Of a stretch of 64,000 nucleotides of DNA, positions 50,403 to 58,712 are shown piece after piece. Each line of letters opens with the position of its first letter. Positions within the stretch are counted from its first letter, which is position 1. This DNA comes from Bacillus sp. FJAT-27916 (GTDB lineage Bacteria; Bacillota; Bacilli; Bacillales; Pradoshiaceae): positions 124,001 through 188,000 of the forward strand of contig NZ_LFZV01000001.1 in assembly GCF_001183965.1 (NCBI RefSeq). The letters are read 5' to 3'. The notes below the pieces were generated by a model. The model ran no database searches. It saw nothing but the letters and a program-made list of their open reading frames with translations, and was not told the origin of the DNA. The translations under genes were made by a program, and so were the position numbers.

Positions 50403-52005
50403 TTAACTTTCCCTTCCTCAGTTCTTCCTGGAATGCACGCAATCGTTTATAGGTTTCACTTATATAGGTAATATAGGATTCCCATACAGGGACCCGTTTT
50501 AATTTCTTATAAATCGTCCGCAGCTTCTTCAAGTACCTGACAGCCTCGCGGTAGGATGAGCGGTTCTTGCTGCCAATCAGCTGAATGACCTGCTGGTGAT
50601 AGATGGGAAGCAGCACCTCCGGATTCTCCTTCTGGATCTCCTTTGTTTGCTGCGGCCACTCAAACAGCACATTCATACGCTCAGCCACCTGCAGCTCGAC
50701 CCATTTCTTGTAGTCCTTTTTCTCATATAAATAATGTGAGTATGGAATCAAGGAATACGGAATCGTCTCGCGCAGCATTCGTTCAAGCAGGTCAAAGCGT
50801 TTTGTCGCTGAGCTGAACGGACGGATGATTTGCAGGGCATTATACAAGTAATTCGTGCGCTTGTATTCCTGTGTATAGCTGTACGTCAGGAAGGCTTTAA
50901 TATTCTTTGAGTAGAATTCCACAAACGGAATCATACGGGCATGCTGCTTCTCATCGTTCAGTTCCTCGAGAATGAAGGTGAGATAATAGCAGGCGGCAGG
51001 ACCGATGGAAAGGATATACTGGAGTGCCTCCTCATCCTTGCCATCAAGCATCAGCAGGTGAACGACCATCATCTTCGCAAGCTCCGCCTCCACCTCGGCT
51101 AGTGATGGAATCAGGCTCTCAAGCCGTCTCATCTCAGCAGCCCGCTCCTCCTTCGTGGCAAGGCTTGCGGACCAAATCAGAACATACATCTGCCAGCGGT
51201 AAAAGGTGAAGGAATCCACATAGAGAAGGCTCACGGTTTCCTCAAGGAAGGCCTCAATGAATTCCTCAGAATCAAACGGGCGGATCGATGTTTCAAAGCG
51301 GCTCATCTCATCAATCAGCGCTAGATAGAGCTCATGCACCGATTGCTGAAGCATTTCTTTCCGGAAATGGTCGAGCGATTCGGAATCCTGGTCAAATAAA
51401 TAACGCATTCCATGGAAATAGGCCATGCTGCGGTAGAGCGGAATCCATTGCCGATTCTCCGGTTCGCTTCGCTGGATGGCACGCTGATAAGAGGAGGCGA
51501 TTCGATGAGTGCCCATCATGAAATAAGGGGGCAGGACCAGCTCCTCCCGTGCAACGTCAGCAAAGAAGGCCCTCCAGGAGGCATAGTTATGGTCCGGCTT
51601 CGCATTCATCGGTTTTTCCTTCGTTTCTTTAAAGACAGGACCGGACTCGAGTGACTTCTTCAGCCCGTACAGCGCATTATTCTTATTCTTCCACTCCTCC
51701 ACCCAGTCAGATACGCTCGCGGATTTGCTGTAGGCCGCAAAAAAAACAGCCAACTGATGACGGCAAAGATCGATCGCCGGGCAAGAGCAGGAGCTATTGC
51801 TCGGAAATGTCAGATCAAGCGTCACATCGACCTTCATCACATCCTGTACGACCCCGTGGATTAGTTCATCTTCTATTTGGAGCTTCGTCACCATTCCTTG
51901 CCGGTATAGGACGAGGCCTTTCGTAACAACATTCACATCGTTCATTGACTTTGGTGAAAGCACGCCGGCTATGCGATCGCCATAGAATTTTAGTGCATCA
52001 TGCAT
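50386..52005 (-). CDS. ywqB: SWIM zinc-finger protein (YwqB-like)
   Basis: A 539-residue protein whose N-terminal SWIM finger is C73-x-C75 ... C81-x-H83 in SCSCPAIDLCRHQLAVF. SWIM domains bind DNA or proteins and often accompany SNF2 enzymes. The rest is helical and low in recognised motifs, perhaps a TPR-like solenoid. AAGGAGAATG precedes the ATG. It is first in the operon with ywqA. Confidence 0.9.
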   Translation of the reverse strand: MHDALKFYGDRIAGVLSPKSMNDVNVVTKGLVLYRQGMVTKLQIEDELIHGVVQDVMKVDVTLDLTFPSNSSCSCPAIDLCRHQLAVFFAAYSKSASVSDWVEEWKNKNNALYGLKKSLESGPVFKETKEKPMNAKPDHNYASWRAFFADVAREELVLPPYFMMGTHRIASSYQRAIQRSEPENRQWIPLYRSMAYFHGMRYLFDQDSESLDHFRKEMLQQSVHELYLALIDEMSRFETSIRPFDSEEFIEAFLEETVSLLYVDSFTFYRWQMYVLIWSASLATKEERAAEMRRLESLIPSLAEVEAELAKMMVVHLLMLDGKDEEALQYILSIGPAACYYLTFILEELNDEKQHARMIPFVEFYSKNIKAFLTYSYTQEYKRTNYLYNALQIIRPFSSATKRFDLLERMLRETIPYSLIPYSHYLYEKKDYKKWVELQVAERMNVLFEWPQQTKEIQKENPEVLLPIYHQQVIQLIGSKNRSSYREAVRYLKKLRTIYKKLKRVPVWESYITYISETYKRLRAFQEELRKGKLIDAAD

Positions 52006-52026
52006 ACATCATTCTCCTTACCCGAC

Positions 52027-52055
52027 AGTGTAACCAAGTTTACTCTTAATTGTAA
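52027..52055 (-). promoter_or_regulatory. Candidate promoter of ywqB-ywqA
   Basis: On the minus strand TTACAA (plus 52050-52055), a 17-nt spacer and TACACT (plus 52027-52032), 22 nt before the ywqB ATG. Confidence 0.5.
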
Positions 52056-52132
52056 CAAACATCATGAAAAAAACGTATGAAAAGATAGCTTCTGGCAAAA
52101 CACTAGAGAATAAAACAGTAAAAGAGGAAGCT

Positions 52133-53035
52133 ATGAAGAGTAAGCAGTGGATCAGGAAACATAAATGGGTGTGGATCAGTGCCCTTATCCTCCTCCTCGC
52201 CGCTCTCCTCTTCATCCCCATCTATGAAGCGTACCAATCCATCTCAGACCCGCTCGCCGAAAGGCAGTCAAACTTGCGGGAGGAGGCCCTTCAATTAGAG
52301 AAAAAGGAGCCGTTCTCCGTTCTTCTCCTTGGGGTCGATGATGATGGAGAGGTCAGGAGAAACGCCGGAACAATCATGGTGCTGACCGTTAACCCGGCAG
52401 TTCAGTCCATTAAGCTTCTCCATATCCCCAGGGAAACAAGGGTGGACATCCCCGGTCAGGACCAGCCTGATAAGCTGAACCATGCCTACAAGACAGGCGG
52501 GGTGGAGCTGATGATGGAGACAGTGGAGGAATTTGTGGACGTTCCGATTGATTACTTCGTCAAGATCAATATGGAGGGAGTGGAGGATGTTGTTGACGCG
52601 ATGGGAGGCATCACAGTCGAGAATGAGAAGGCCTTCTCCTATGAGGGCTACCATTTCCGAAAAGGACGCATTAGCCTCGATGGAAAGCAGGCTCTTGCCT
52701 ATATCCGGATGCGCCAGCTGAATGAGAATGGCGAAGAGGAACGGCATGAAAGGCAGCAAAAGGTCATTGAGGAGGTTATCCGCAAGGGAGCTGACCTGCA
52801 ATCTCTCACCCATTACGACAAGATTGCGACCGCCCTCATGAATAATGTCAAAACAAACTTCACCATCAAGGAGATGTTTCAAATCAAGAAGCATTTCCAG
52901 GCTGCTCTCCAGCATCTTGATAGCATAAATATGCAAGGGAGTGCTAAAAAAATAAATGGTGTCTATTATGACGTCATTGATGACAGCGAGATAAAGAAAA
53001 TTTCTGAAATATTACAAAAACACCTAGATTATTAA
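52133..53035 (+). CDS. LytR-CpsA-Psr (LCP) family glycopolymer ligase
   Basis: About 300 residues. A basic N-terminus and one membrane helix (WVWISALILLLAALLFIPIYEAY) anchor an outer LCP domain that attaches teichoic acids or other glycopolymers to peptidoglycan. Motifs seen are FSVLLLGVDDDGEVRRNAGTIMVLTVNP, LLHIPRETRVDIPG (key Arg) and YIRMRQL...ERHERQQKVI. The ATG at 52133 with AGAGGA upstream is preferred to an in-frame ATG at 52064 that has no ribosome binding site. Similar to B. subtilis TagU/YwtF; the exact paralogue is not certain. Confidence 0.88.
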   Translation: MKSKQWIRKHKWVWISALILLLAALLFIPIYEAYQSISDPLAERQSNLREEALQLEKKEPFSVLLLGVDDDGEVRRNAGTIMVLTVNPAVQSIKLLHIPRETRVDIPGQDQPDKLNHAYKTGGVELMMETVEEFVDVPIDYFVKINMEGVEDVVDAMGGITVENEKAFSYEGYHFRKGRISLDGKQALAYIRMRQLNENGEEERHERQQKVIEEVIRKGADLQSLTHYDKIATALMNNVKTNFTIKEMFQIKKHFQAALQHLDSINMQGSAKKINGVYYDVIDDSEIKKISEILQKHLDY

Positions 53036-53233
53036 ATCGTAAACAAGTACAATAGAGAAAGCAGAAAATATTCATCTAAGAATATTCCTTGAGTTATAAA
53101 AATAAAGGAAACATAAGCATTCCTGTATGAATATGCATATATCCAACGATTTTTCTAGCACAGTGGCCTGACAACCTATTTGCTAAACCTGTTAAACTGT
53201 TATCAAATGGGAAATGAAGGAGGCTGGGCATCA

Positions 53234-53563
53234 ATGGAATTGAATGTAAGAGTCTTACCGAAATTTATCGATGGGGAATGTTCAATTGAATTCTCGTTCT
53301 TTTTTGATCAAGCTGATATGAAGATAGGAGAAGCTGTCATCCTAACCTGTGAGGAGGAGATGGATGCTCAATTAATTGAAGAAGAGCCAATCCTGAATCC
53401 GAAGAAACGCGTGCACCAATATCCTAAGATCGCCTTTGTCACCGACCTCGTGGTCATGGAAGGACATAAAACAGCCGCAATGAAAGAGATCAAGAAATTC
53501 CTCAACGTCATCGGAATCCATAACATCCGATATCGAGACCAACGTGTAGCCGCAATGGCATAA
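53234..53563 (+). CDS. Conserved hypothetical protein (109 aa)
   Basis: A soluble acidic protein starting MELNVRVLPKFIDGECSIEF, with predicted beta strands and a C-terminal helix (AAMKEIKKFLNVIGIHNIRYRDQRVAAMA). AAGGAGG lies 10 nt before the ATG at 53234; the open frame begins earlier at 53180 without a ribosome binding site. I do not recognise the family and do not assign a function. It stands alone between the LCP gene and a terminator. Confidence 0.65.
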   Translation: MELNVRVLPKFIDGECSIEFSFFFDQADMKIGEAVILTCEEEMDAQLIEEEPILNPKKRVHQYPKIAFVTDLVVMEGHKTAAMKEIKKFLNVIGIHNIRYRDQRVAAMA

Positions 53564-53579
53564 ATCATATAACAGAACG

Positions 53580-53620
53580 AAAGACCAAGTTCAGCACTTA
53601 GCTCTGGATTTGGTCTTTTT
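53580..53620 (+). terminator. Rho-independent terminator
   Basis: AAAGACCAA pairs with TTGGTCTTT, then TT. Confidence 0.8.
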
Positions 53621-53714
53621 CATTTAGTAAAACTCCCCTTTGGTTAAACATGACTAAAATTACACTATTATGGTATATTTACAATGATTGCATAATTATT
53701 ATAGGAGGATGTTC

Positions 53715-55643
53715 ATGAGGAAAATTTTCATGGCTTTTTTAGGGGTAGTTTTATTATTGTCAATGATCAATCCCGCTTATACAAATAATCTAGGTGAAGC
53801 TGCAACATCTGAAGGAGAAACAAAAAGCACAGCTATTCCAGTTACCGCAACTGCTGCTTTAAAGGGAGAGTTGACGGATTACTCAACTAAATATTATAAG
53901 GTTACGATGCCTGATAATGGTGAACTCTCTATTTCTATGGCAAACACAGGTGATTCAATCGATGTGTCTGTATGGGATAGTCAAGGGGATGACCTTTTAG
54001 CGATTTTAGACTCAGAAAATGAAATAGGTCCGATGAAGACCACTATGGGATTTGCCAAGGGACAGGTCATCTATATCATGATTGATGGATATGGTGAGTC
54101 TTCTAAGTATGATATTCAGTTAGGTTTCAAGGCAAAAGGAAATTTTGAGAAGGAACCAAATAATCATATTGCTAAATCTCAATTACTTAGCCTAAATACA
54201 AAAACAAGCGGTTATGTAGATGACGATATGGATTATCGTGACTATTATAAATTCACTTTGACAAAGCCAGGCAAAGTAACAGTGAAATTAAGCAATTCTA
54301 AGCAAGGAGAATTATATTTTGGTTTGATGAATGAGGATGAAAAGGATTACGATTATCTCATTACAAACCCATTAAAGAGCGGCTCAACCAGTATGGAGAT
54401 TGGACTGCCAGCTGGAACCTACTATATGAGTGTTTCAGGAGATTCCCTCTCCAATGAACAGATTCCTTATCAACTAGAATTGAAATTCACAGCTGGAACC
54501 AATTATGAGACAGAATTGAATGATAAGAAGGCAGAAGCAGATCCAATAAAACTGAATTCCAGCTATCAAGGCTTTCATAATGGTGGATATGATAATGATG
54601 TTTACTCATTCAGGCTGACAAAGAAAGAGAAACTGAAGTTCAGCGTGAGTGATTCAGTCGATATTATGACAGTGGAGAATGGAGAGAGAGAACTTGAGTG
54701 GGTGGTCCCTGAGGATACTACATCAGGGGTTGCAACGAAAACCATTGAGTTAGCTCCAGACACTTATTATGTCAGAATTAATGGTAGTTCTAGCACTCCA
54801 TATAACCTAAAAGTACAAAGCATAACAGCTGCCCTTGCTGCCAGCAAAGTCACCGTTAAGAATAACTACAATAAGAATGACAGCGTGACTGTCAGTGGTA
54901 TTCAAAAAGAAAATCTAATCAAGGTATATGATAAGAGCAGCGGCGGCAAGCTTTTGGCCAGCAAAAAATCTACTGGTACCTCGACAACCTTTTCTATCAA
55001 GCAACTCAGTCAAAAGGCTGGAAAGGTTTATGTTACGAATACAAAAGCAGGTTCCTTAGAAAGCGCAAGAACAGCTGTATCCTATAAAGCAGAACCTTCC
55101 GCTCCTTTAAAGGCATCACAGGTGAAAATCACAAATAACCGTGCGAAGAATGATGTCATCAAAGTCAGCAGCATCAAAAAAGGTGACACAATTAAGGTCT
55201 ACAATAAAGCCAGTGGTGGCAAGTTACTTGTGAGCAAGAAATCCAAGGGGACATCTGTGGACCTATCTGTGAAGCAGCTCAGCCAAAAGGCTGGAAAGGT
55301 TTATGTAAGTATCACAAGATCAGGGCTGCTTGGAAGTTCAAAGACAGCTATCTCGTATAAGGCGGAACCATCCGCTCCGCTGAAGGCTAGTCAAATCAAG
55401 GTGAAAAACAATAAAGGTAAATCTGATACGATCACCGTTAAAAGCATTAAAAAAGGTGATACCATTAAGGTCTATAACAAAGCGAGCGGCGGCAAGCTCC
55501 TCGTTTCCAAGAAATCAGCTGGAACTTCGACGACCCTTTCTGTTAAACAATTAGGGAAGAAGGCAGGAAGTGTATATGTTTCTGTCACGAAGAGCGGGCT
55601 GCGCGAGAGCTCCAAAGTAAAGATGTCTTACAAAAAGGAATAG
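53715..55643 (+). CDS. Secreted repeat protein with PPC-like domains
   Basis: 642 residues with a signal peptide (IFMAFLGVVLLLSMINPAYT). Residues of about 45-370 contain three beta-rich modules resembling bacterial pre-peptidase C-terminal (PPC) domains, for example DYSTKYYKVTMPDNGELSISM and DYRDYYKFTLTKPGKVTVKLS. The C-terminal 265 residues are three tandem units of about 90 residues, each beginning ASK/ASQ with a VKNN or ITNN segment, containing IKVYNKASGGKLLVSKKS and KAGKVYV, and joined by a KAEPSAPLK linker. No catalytic domain or sortase motif is seen. The start is ATG 53715 after AGGAGG. Likely a surface-binding or adhesin-like protein (inference). Confidence 0.8.
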   Translation: MRKIFMAFLGVVLLLSMINPAYTNNLGEAATSEGETKSTAIPVTATAALKGELTDYSTKYYKVTMPDNGELSISMANTGDSIDVSVWDSQGDDLLAILDSENEIGPMKTTMGFAKGQVIYIMIDGYGESSKYDIQLGFKAKGNFEKEPNNHIAKSQLLSLNTKTSGYVDDDMDYRDYYKFTLTKPGKVTVKLSNSKQGELYFGLMNEDEKDYDYLITNPLKSGSTSMEIGLPAGTYYMSVSGDSLSNEQIPYQLELKFTAGTNYETELNDKKAEADPIKLNSSYQGFHNGGYDNDVYSFRLTKKEKLKFSVSDSVDIMTVENGERELEWVVPEDTTSGVATKTIELAPDTYYVRINGSSSTPYNLKVQSITAALAASKVTVKNNYNKNDSVTVSGIQKENLIKVYDKSSGGKLLASKKSTGTSTTFSIKQLSQKAGKVYVTNTKAGSLESARTAVSYKAEPSAPLKASQVKITNNRAKNDVIKVSSIKKGDTIKVYNKASGGKLLVSKKSKGTSVDLSVKQLSQKAGKVYVSITRSGLLGSSKTAISYKAEPSAPLKASQIKVKNNKGKSDTITVKSIKKGDTIKVYNKASGGKLLVSKKSAGTSTTLSVKQLGKKAGSVYVSVTKSGLRESSKVKMSYKKE

Positions 55644-55654
55644 GCCCGATTCAG

Positions 55655-55695
55655 GCAGCCATCTATGTTCATTGAATCTAGATGACTGCTTTTTT
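55655..55695 (+). terminator. Rho-independent terminator
   Basis: GCAGCCATCTA pairs with TAGATGACTGC (one mismatch), then TTTTTT. Confidence 0.8.
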
Positions 55696-55699
55696 ATCG

Positions 55700-55719
55700 T
55701 TAATCAATCGATTGATTAA
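55700..55719. promoter_or_regulatory. Perfect 20-bp palindrome upstream of vanZ-like gene
   Basis: TTAATCAATCGATTGATTAA is fully self-complementary. A near copy lies at 59577-59596 upstream of the TcaA-like gene. It has the form of an operator for a TetR-type dimer (inference); it directly follows the terminator's T tract. Confidence 0.55.
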
Positions 55720-55796
55720 TAATCAAGTTGGAAATAATAAGGATAATCTATCACAAACTCATTTACGCTAGGAGAAAATTCCTATAGGATATTACT

Positions 55797-56303
55797 ATGA
55801 ATAATCTAAACAAGAAGCTAATCATACGTATCGTTTTTGCCTTATTAATTATCGGGATTATCTTCTACTCCTCCTCACAGCCGTATTCTGAGCAGAATCT
55901 GCAGCCGCTGATTAGCGAGAAGGTGCAGCTGCCTGACGCGATTGTATCCCTGCTCTCGAAGGTTGAATTTACCTATGCGGGTCATATTGTCAGTGTGGAG
56001 ACGAAGGGAGTTCCTGGATTCATTGAGTTCTTCATTCGGAAGGGAGCTCATTTCAGTATTTATCTTGTCCTTTCCGTTTTTGTGGCAAGTATCTTACATA
56101 TTTGGATGAAGAGGAAGCCGCTTAAGCTTGCGGCCCTGACAATTCTATTTGTGTTTCTGTATGCCTGCTCGGATGAGTGGCATCAATCCTTTAACGGGGA
56201 ACGGACACCGCTCTTTCAGGACGTAATCATTGATACGGTCGGCGGGATTTGCGGTGTGTTGCTCTTTCTGCTGTGGAGCAGGAGGAGGAAGCAAAATACA
56301 TGA
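55797..56303 (+). CDS. VanZ-family membrane protein
   Basis: A 168-residue protein with four to five hydrophobic segments. Family motifs seen are FIRKGAHFSIYLVLSV and ACSDEWHQSFNGERTPLFQDVIIDTVGGICGVLL. VanZ in enterococci lowers teicoplanin susceptibility by an unclear mechanism; stand-alone relatives are common in Bacillaceae. The ribosome binding site is weak, so expression may depend on conditions. Confidence 0.88.
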   Translation: MNNLNKKLIIRIVFALLIIGIIFYSSSQPYSEQNLQPLISEKVQLPDAIVSLLSKVEFTYAGHIVSVETKGVPGFIEFFIRKGAHFSIYLVLSVFVASILHIWMKRKPLKLAALTILFVFLYACSDEWHQSFNGERTPLFQDVIIDTVGGICGVLLFLLWSRRRKQNT

Positions 56304-56405
56304 TGAAAGAACAGCTGGGGCTGTTCTTTTTTCATATGCCCAATCAGGCTCGCAAACTGTCGCATATGATAAAGGTGAGGCAGGGACAAGCAGGAGGGAA
56401 GAGAT

Positions 56406-57050
56406 GTGGATTTTATGAAACCGGCTTTAGGCAGCTGTATCCGCGGGTTTGAGCTCGGAGTCCATGAGGCAATCGATATCGCCGCACCGGGGAATGTGTC
56501 TGTCAAAGCTTCTGCCGATGGCGTCATAAGTCGTTCATACTACTGCCAAACATATGGAGAAACCATCTTCATCGTTCACCATATTGGCGGGGAGATTTAT
56601 GAATCCATCTACACCCATATGCGGCCGCGATCGCGTAAATTCAGCGTGGGAGAGAGCATAAAGCAGGGGACCATTATTGGCTACATGGGTTCAACCGGTC
56701 ATACGGAGGTTCAGCATCTGCATTTTGAGATACACAAGGGAAGATGGAATCAGGAGAAGAAGAATGCCGTCAATCCACTGGATTATATGGACAAGTCATT
56801 GCCGAAACCATTTGAGCGCACCTTTATAATGCTGCCGCCTGATGAAAACGAATGGCCCATCTATTCGATTGAGCAAGAGGCATCATCAGGCAATGAAATC
56901 GGCATGCTTCATCCAGCTGAGTATGGCGGACTGATTTATGAGGTCATTGCCAACCCAGAGCCGGACGTGTACAGCATTAAAACGGATGAAGCAGGGGTCG
57001 TGAATGTAAGGGGTATGGATGCAATGGGCGTCAGGGTCTTTAAGATGTGA
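56406..57050 (+). CDS. M23-family peptidase, endolysin-like, without signal peptide
   Basis: 214 residues. The LytM zinc motifs are complete: H20xxxD24 (GVHEAIDIAAP), His71 (YTHMRP) and H104xH106 (QHLHFEIH). The C-terminal region from about residue 135 has WPIYSIEQ...GMLHPAEYGGLIYEVI...DVYSIKTDEAG, which resembles the tail domain of phage-type peptidoglycan hydrolases. The start is GTG 56406 with AGGAGG 9 nt upstream. No signal peptide is encoded, so release would need lysis or another route. It may be a domesticated phage endolysin. Confidence 0.82.
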   Translation: MDFMKPALGSCIRGFELGVHEAIDIAAPGNVSVKASADGVISRSYYCQTYGETIFIVHHIGGEIYESIYTHMRPRSRKFSVGESIKQGTIIGYMGSTGHTEVQHLHFEIHKGRWNQEKKNAVNPLDYMDKSLPKPFERTFIMLPPDENEWPIYSIEQEASSGNEIGMLHPAEYGGLIYEVIANPEPDVYSIKTDEAGVVNVRGMDAMGVRVFKM

Positions 57051-57056
57051 ATGAAA

Positions 57057-57090
57057 AAACCGATCACAGGGCGTGATCGGTTTCTTTTTG
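57057..57090. terminator. Bidirectional terminator between M23 and plcR-like genes
   Basis: AAACCGATCAC pairs with GTGATCGGTTT, flanked by A's and T's. The left arm covers the last codons of the minus-strand regulator. Confidence 0.85.
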
Positions 57091-57984
57091 TTTTTCTTCG
57101 TCAATTAATTTAAGAAGGTTTTTTCGTCCATCTTCTAGTAGTGGTAGATAATTATAATCTTCTATGAGCTCAAATATAGTGGCTGCTTTGTCTAAGGTTG
57201 ATAACGCATCTTGATAACGCCCTATTTTTTCATAGTTGAAACATAAATGATAATGCAACTCCCCTAATGGATAGAGATTGTCCTTTTCTAAACAATGTTT
57301 AATACCCATCTTGCAGTAGAAAATAGACTCTTCAAAGTTGCCGTCTTTAGCGTATACTCTGGCTAAGTTATAACAAAGCCTTGGAAGTATTGTATTGTCA
57401 CTGATAAAAACAACTTGTTTTATATGCTCAAGAGCTTGCAGCAAAGTTTCTAAGGATTCATGTTGCCGTCCTTCATCTGCATAAATAGACCCGATGGTGA
57501 TGAGCAGTTCAATTTCTCTCTCAGACCAAATCTTATCATTCGTATGTGTCTTATTGATGGCATCCCATAGAATTTCTCTTGCCTTTTCTGAATCCTCATA
57601 TACAGCATGCTGATATATGGCTTTATGCCAGAGGATCATTTGTAGATTACGATTATTTTGAGTGAATAAGGGGTTTTTCTCCTCTAAGCTTATGATCCTT
57701 TCTATGTCCTCAAAATTCCAACTTCTCCTTGCTAATCTTAGCTGGCGAATGACCTCATTAACATAATCAATTCTAGGAGTGGATCCGATTTCAAAGAAAT
57801 AGTTCACATCAACACCTAGCTTTTTTGAAATTAAATACAGGGTGTTTGCATAGGGGAATACATCCCCTTTTTCTATTTTACTGATCTGTGCTTGGGTACA
57901 TATGCCCTCAGCTAGTTCCTCTTGTGATAGCTTTAAAGATTTTCTTAGCTCTCTAATCCTTTGTCCGATAACAGAGAAATCCAT
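57064..57984 (-). CDS. PlcR-like RRNPP quorum-sensing regulator
   Basis: A 306-residue transcription regulator. The N-terminal helix-turn-helix covers about residues 6-60 (IGQRIRELRKSLKLSQEELAEGICTQAQISKIEKGDVFPYANTL), and the rest is a TPR solenoid with repeats such as LPRLCYNLARVYAKDGNFEESIFYCKMGI and LHYHLCFNYEKIGRYQDALSTLDKA. This is the PlcR architecture, in which an imported peptide binds the TPR groove and switches DNA binding. A divergent PapR-like precursor lies 201 bp away, which supports the assignment. AGAGAGGGGGG precedes the ATG. Confidence 0.87.
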   Translation of the reverse strand: MDFSVIGQRIRELRKSLKLSQEELAEGICTQAQISKIEKGDVFPYANTLYLISKKLGVDVNYFFEIGSTPRIDYVNEVIRQLRLARRSWNFEDIERIISLEEKNPLFTQNNRNLQMILWHKAIYQHAVYEDSEKAREILWDAINKTHTNDKIWSEREIELLITIGSIYADEGRQHESLETLLQALEHIKQVVFISDNTILPRLCYNLARVYAKDGNFEESIFYCKMGIKHCLEKDNLYPLGELHYHLCFNYEKIGRYQDALSTLDKAATIFELIEDYNYLPLLEDGRKNLLKLIDEEKQKETDHAL

Positions 57985-58107
57985 ATGTGCCCCCCTCTCT
58001 GAAAAAATATGCCTATAGTTATAATTAAGTCGATAAGCTTACGTTTTGAAGAGATTAAAATCTATTTTGTATCTAAAGTCCCTGTTTTTTCAACTTCAAT
58101 GCATTTA

Positions 58108-58146
58108 TATAATATGATTAAATGGTATTAGATGGTGTATATACCA
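58108..58146 (+). promoter_or_regulatory. Promoter and candidate operator of the peptide gene
   Basis: A perfect TATAAT (58108-58113) has only T-rich sequence at the -35 position, as expected for an activator-dependent promoter. Downstream, TGGTGTATATACCA (58133-58146) is a near-perfect palindrome. The classical PlcR box TATGNAN4TNCATA was not found in the 57985-58185 interval. Confidence 0.4.
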
Positions 58147-58185
58147 ATTATACTCATGATATTAATTATGAAAAGGAGAAATTGC

Positions 58186-58491
58186 ATGAAAACGAAAGTT
58201 AAAATTTTTGGTGTAAGCTTACTTAGTATTGCAGTTTTGGCAATATTAATTGTGATTAATTCTAATGATAAATCATTAGGTACTGTAGAAGAAGCTACAA
58301 TTCAATCACAATCTAGTGTTGGCAACCAACTGGCAAGAGATCTTCCATTTCCTCCTTGGGTATTTAGCATTGGCAATGAAGTGGCAGTAGATCTTCCATT
58401 TCCTCCTTGGGTTTTCAGTCCAGGAAAAGAGATGCCAGCCAAACCTACAGACTCTCAGAAAGCATTTGATCATATCAGAGCGATTGGTTAA
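58186..58491 (+). CDS. PapR-like signalling peptide precursor with two pheromone copies
   Basis: 101 residues from ATG 58186, preceded by AAGGAGA 6-7 nt upstream. The N-terminus is an export signal (KVKIFGVSLLSIAVLAILIVI), then a polar spacer, then QLARDLPFPPWVFSIGNE and VAVDLPFPPWVFSPGKE, then a 20-residue tail. The nonapeptide DLPFPPWVF occurs twice, 17 codons apart, and the coding DNA of the repeat is identical over 23 bp. B. cereus PapR ends in QLASDLPFEF, with ADLPFEF active, so the DLPF core and divergent plcR-like partner mark this as a related pro-pheromone. Internal placement of the copies means processing at both sides would be needed. Confidence 0.85.
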   Translation: MKTKVKIFGVSLLSIAVLAILIVINSNDKSLGTVEEATIQSQSSVGNQLARDLPFPPWVFSIGNEVAVDLPFPPWVFSPGKEMPAKPTDSQKAFDHIRAIG

Positions 58492-58510
58492 TGCACTCTA
58501 TATGTAATAC

Positions 58511-58545
58511 AAACAGGGGATCTTGCCTAGGGTCCGCTGTTTTTA
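58511..58545 (+). terminator. Rho-independent terminator of the peptide gene
   Basis: AAACAGGGGATCT pairs with the arm ending GTCCGCTGTTT (one mismatch, G-U pairs), then TT. Confidence 0.6.
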
Positions 58546-58682
58546 TTATTTCTATAGAATAATTACCTATTATATTTACTATACGCATTCCTCCTTTCAA
58601 TTTCTTGAGATTTTATACTCATTTCATGTAGAAATGTAGAAAATATTACATAATGAATTATTTTTAGTGGGTTATTGCGCTT

Positions 58683-58712
58683 AAAAAAGAGCAGCTATCA
58701 GGAGATGCTGCT
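58683..58712 (-). terminator. Rho-independent terminator of the TcaA-like gene
   Basis: On the minus strand AGCAGC pairs with GCTGCT and is followed by CTTTTTT. Confidence 0.75.

Noticed and set aside
57985-58185. Classical PlcR box in the regulator-peptide gap
   Set aside because: The closest match, near 58010 (TATGCCTATAGTTATA), lacks required positions.
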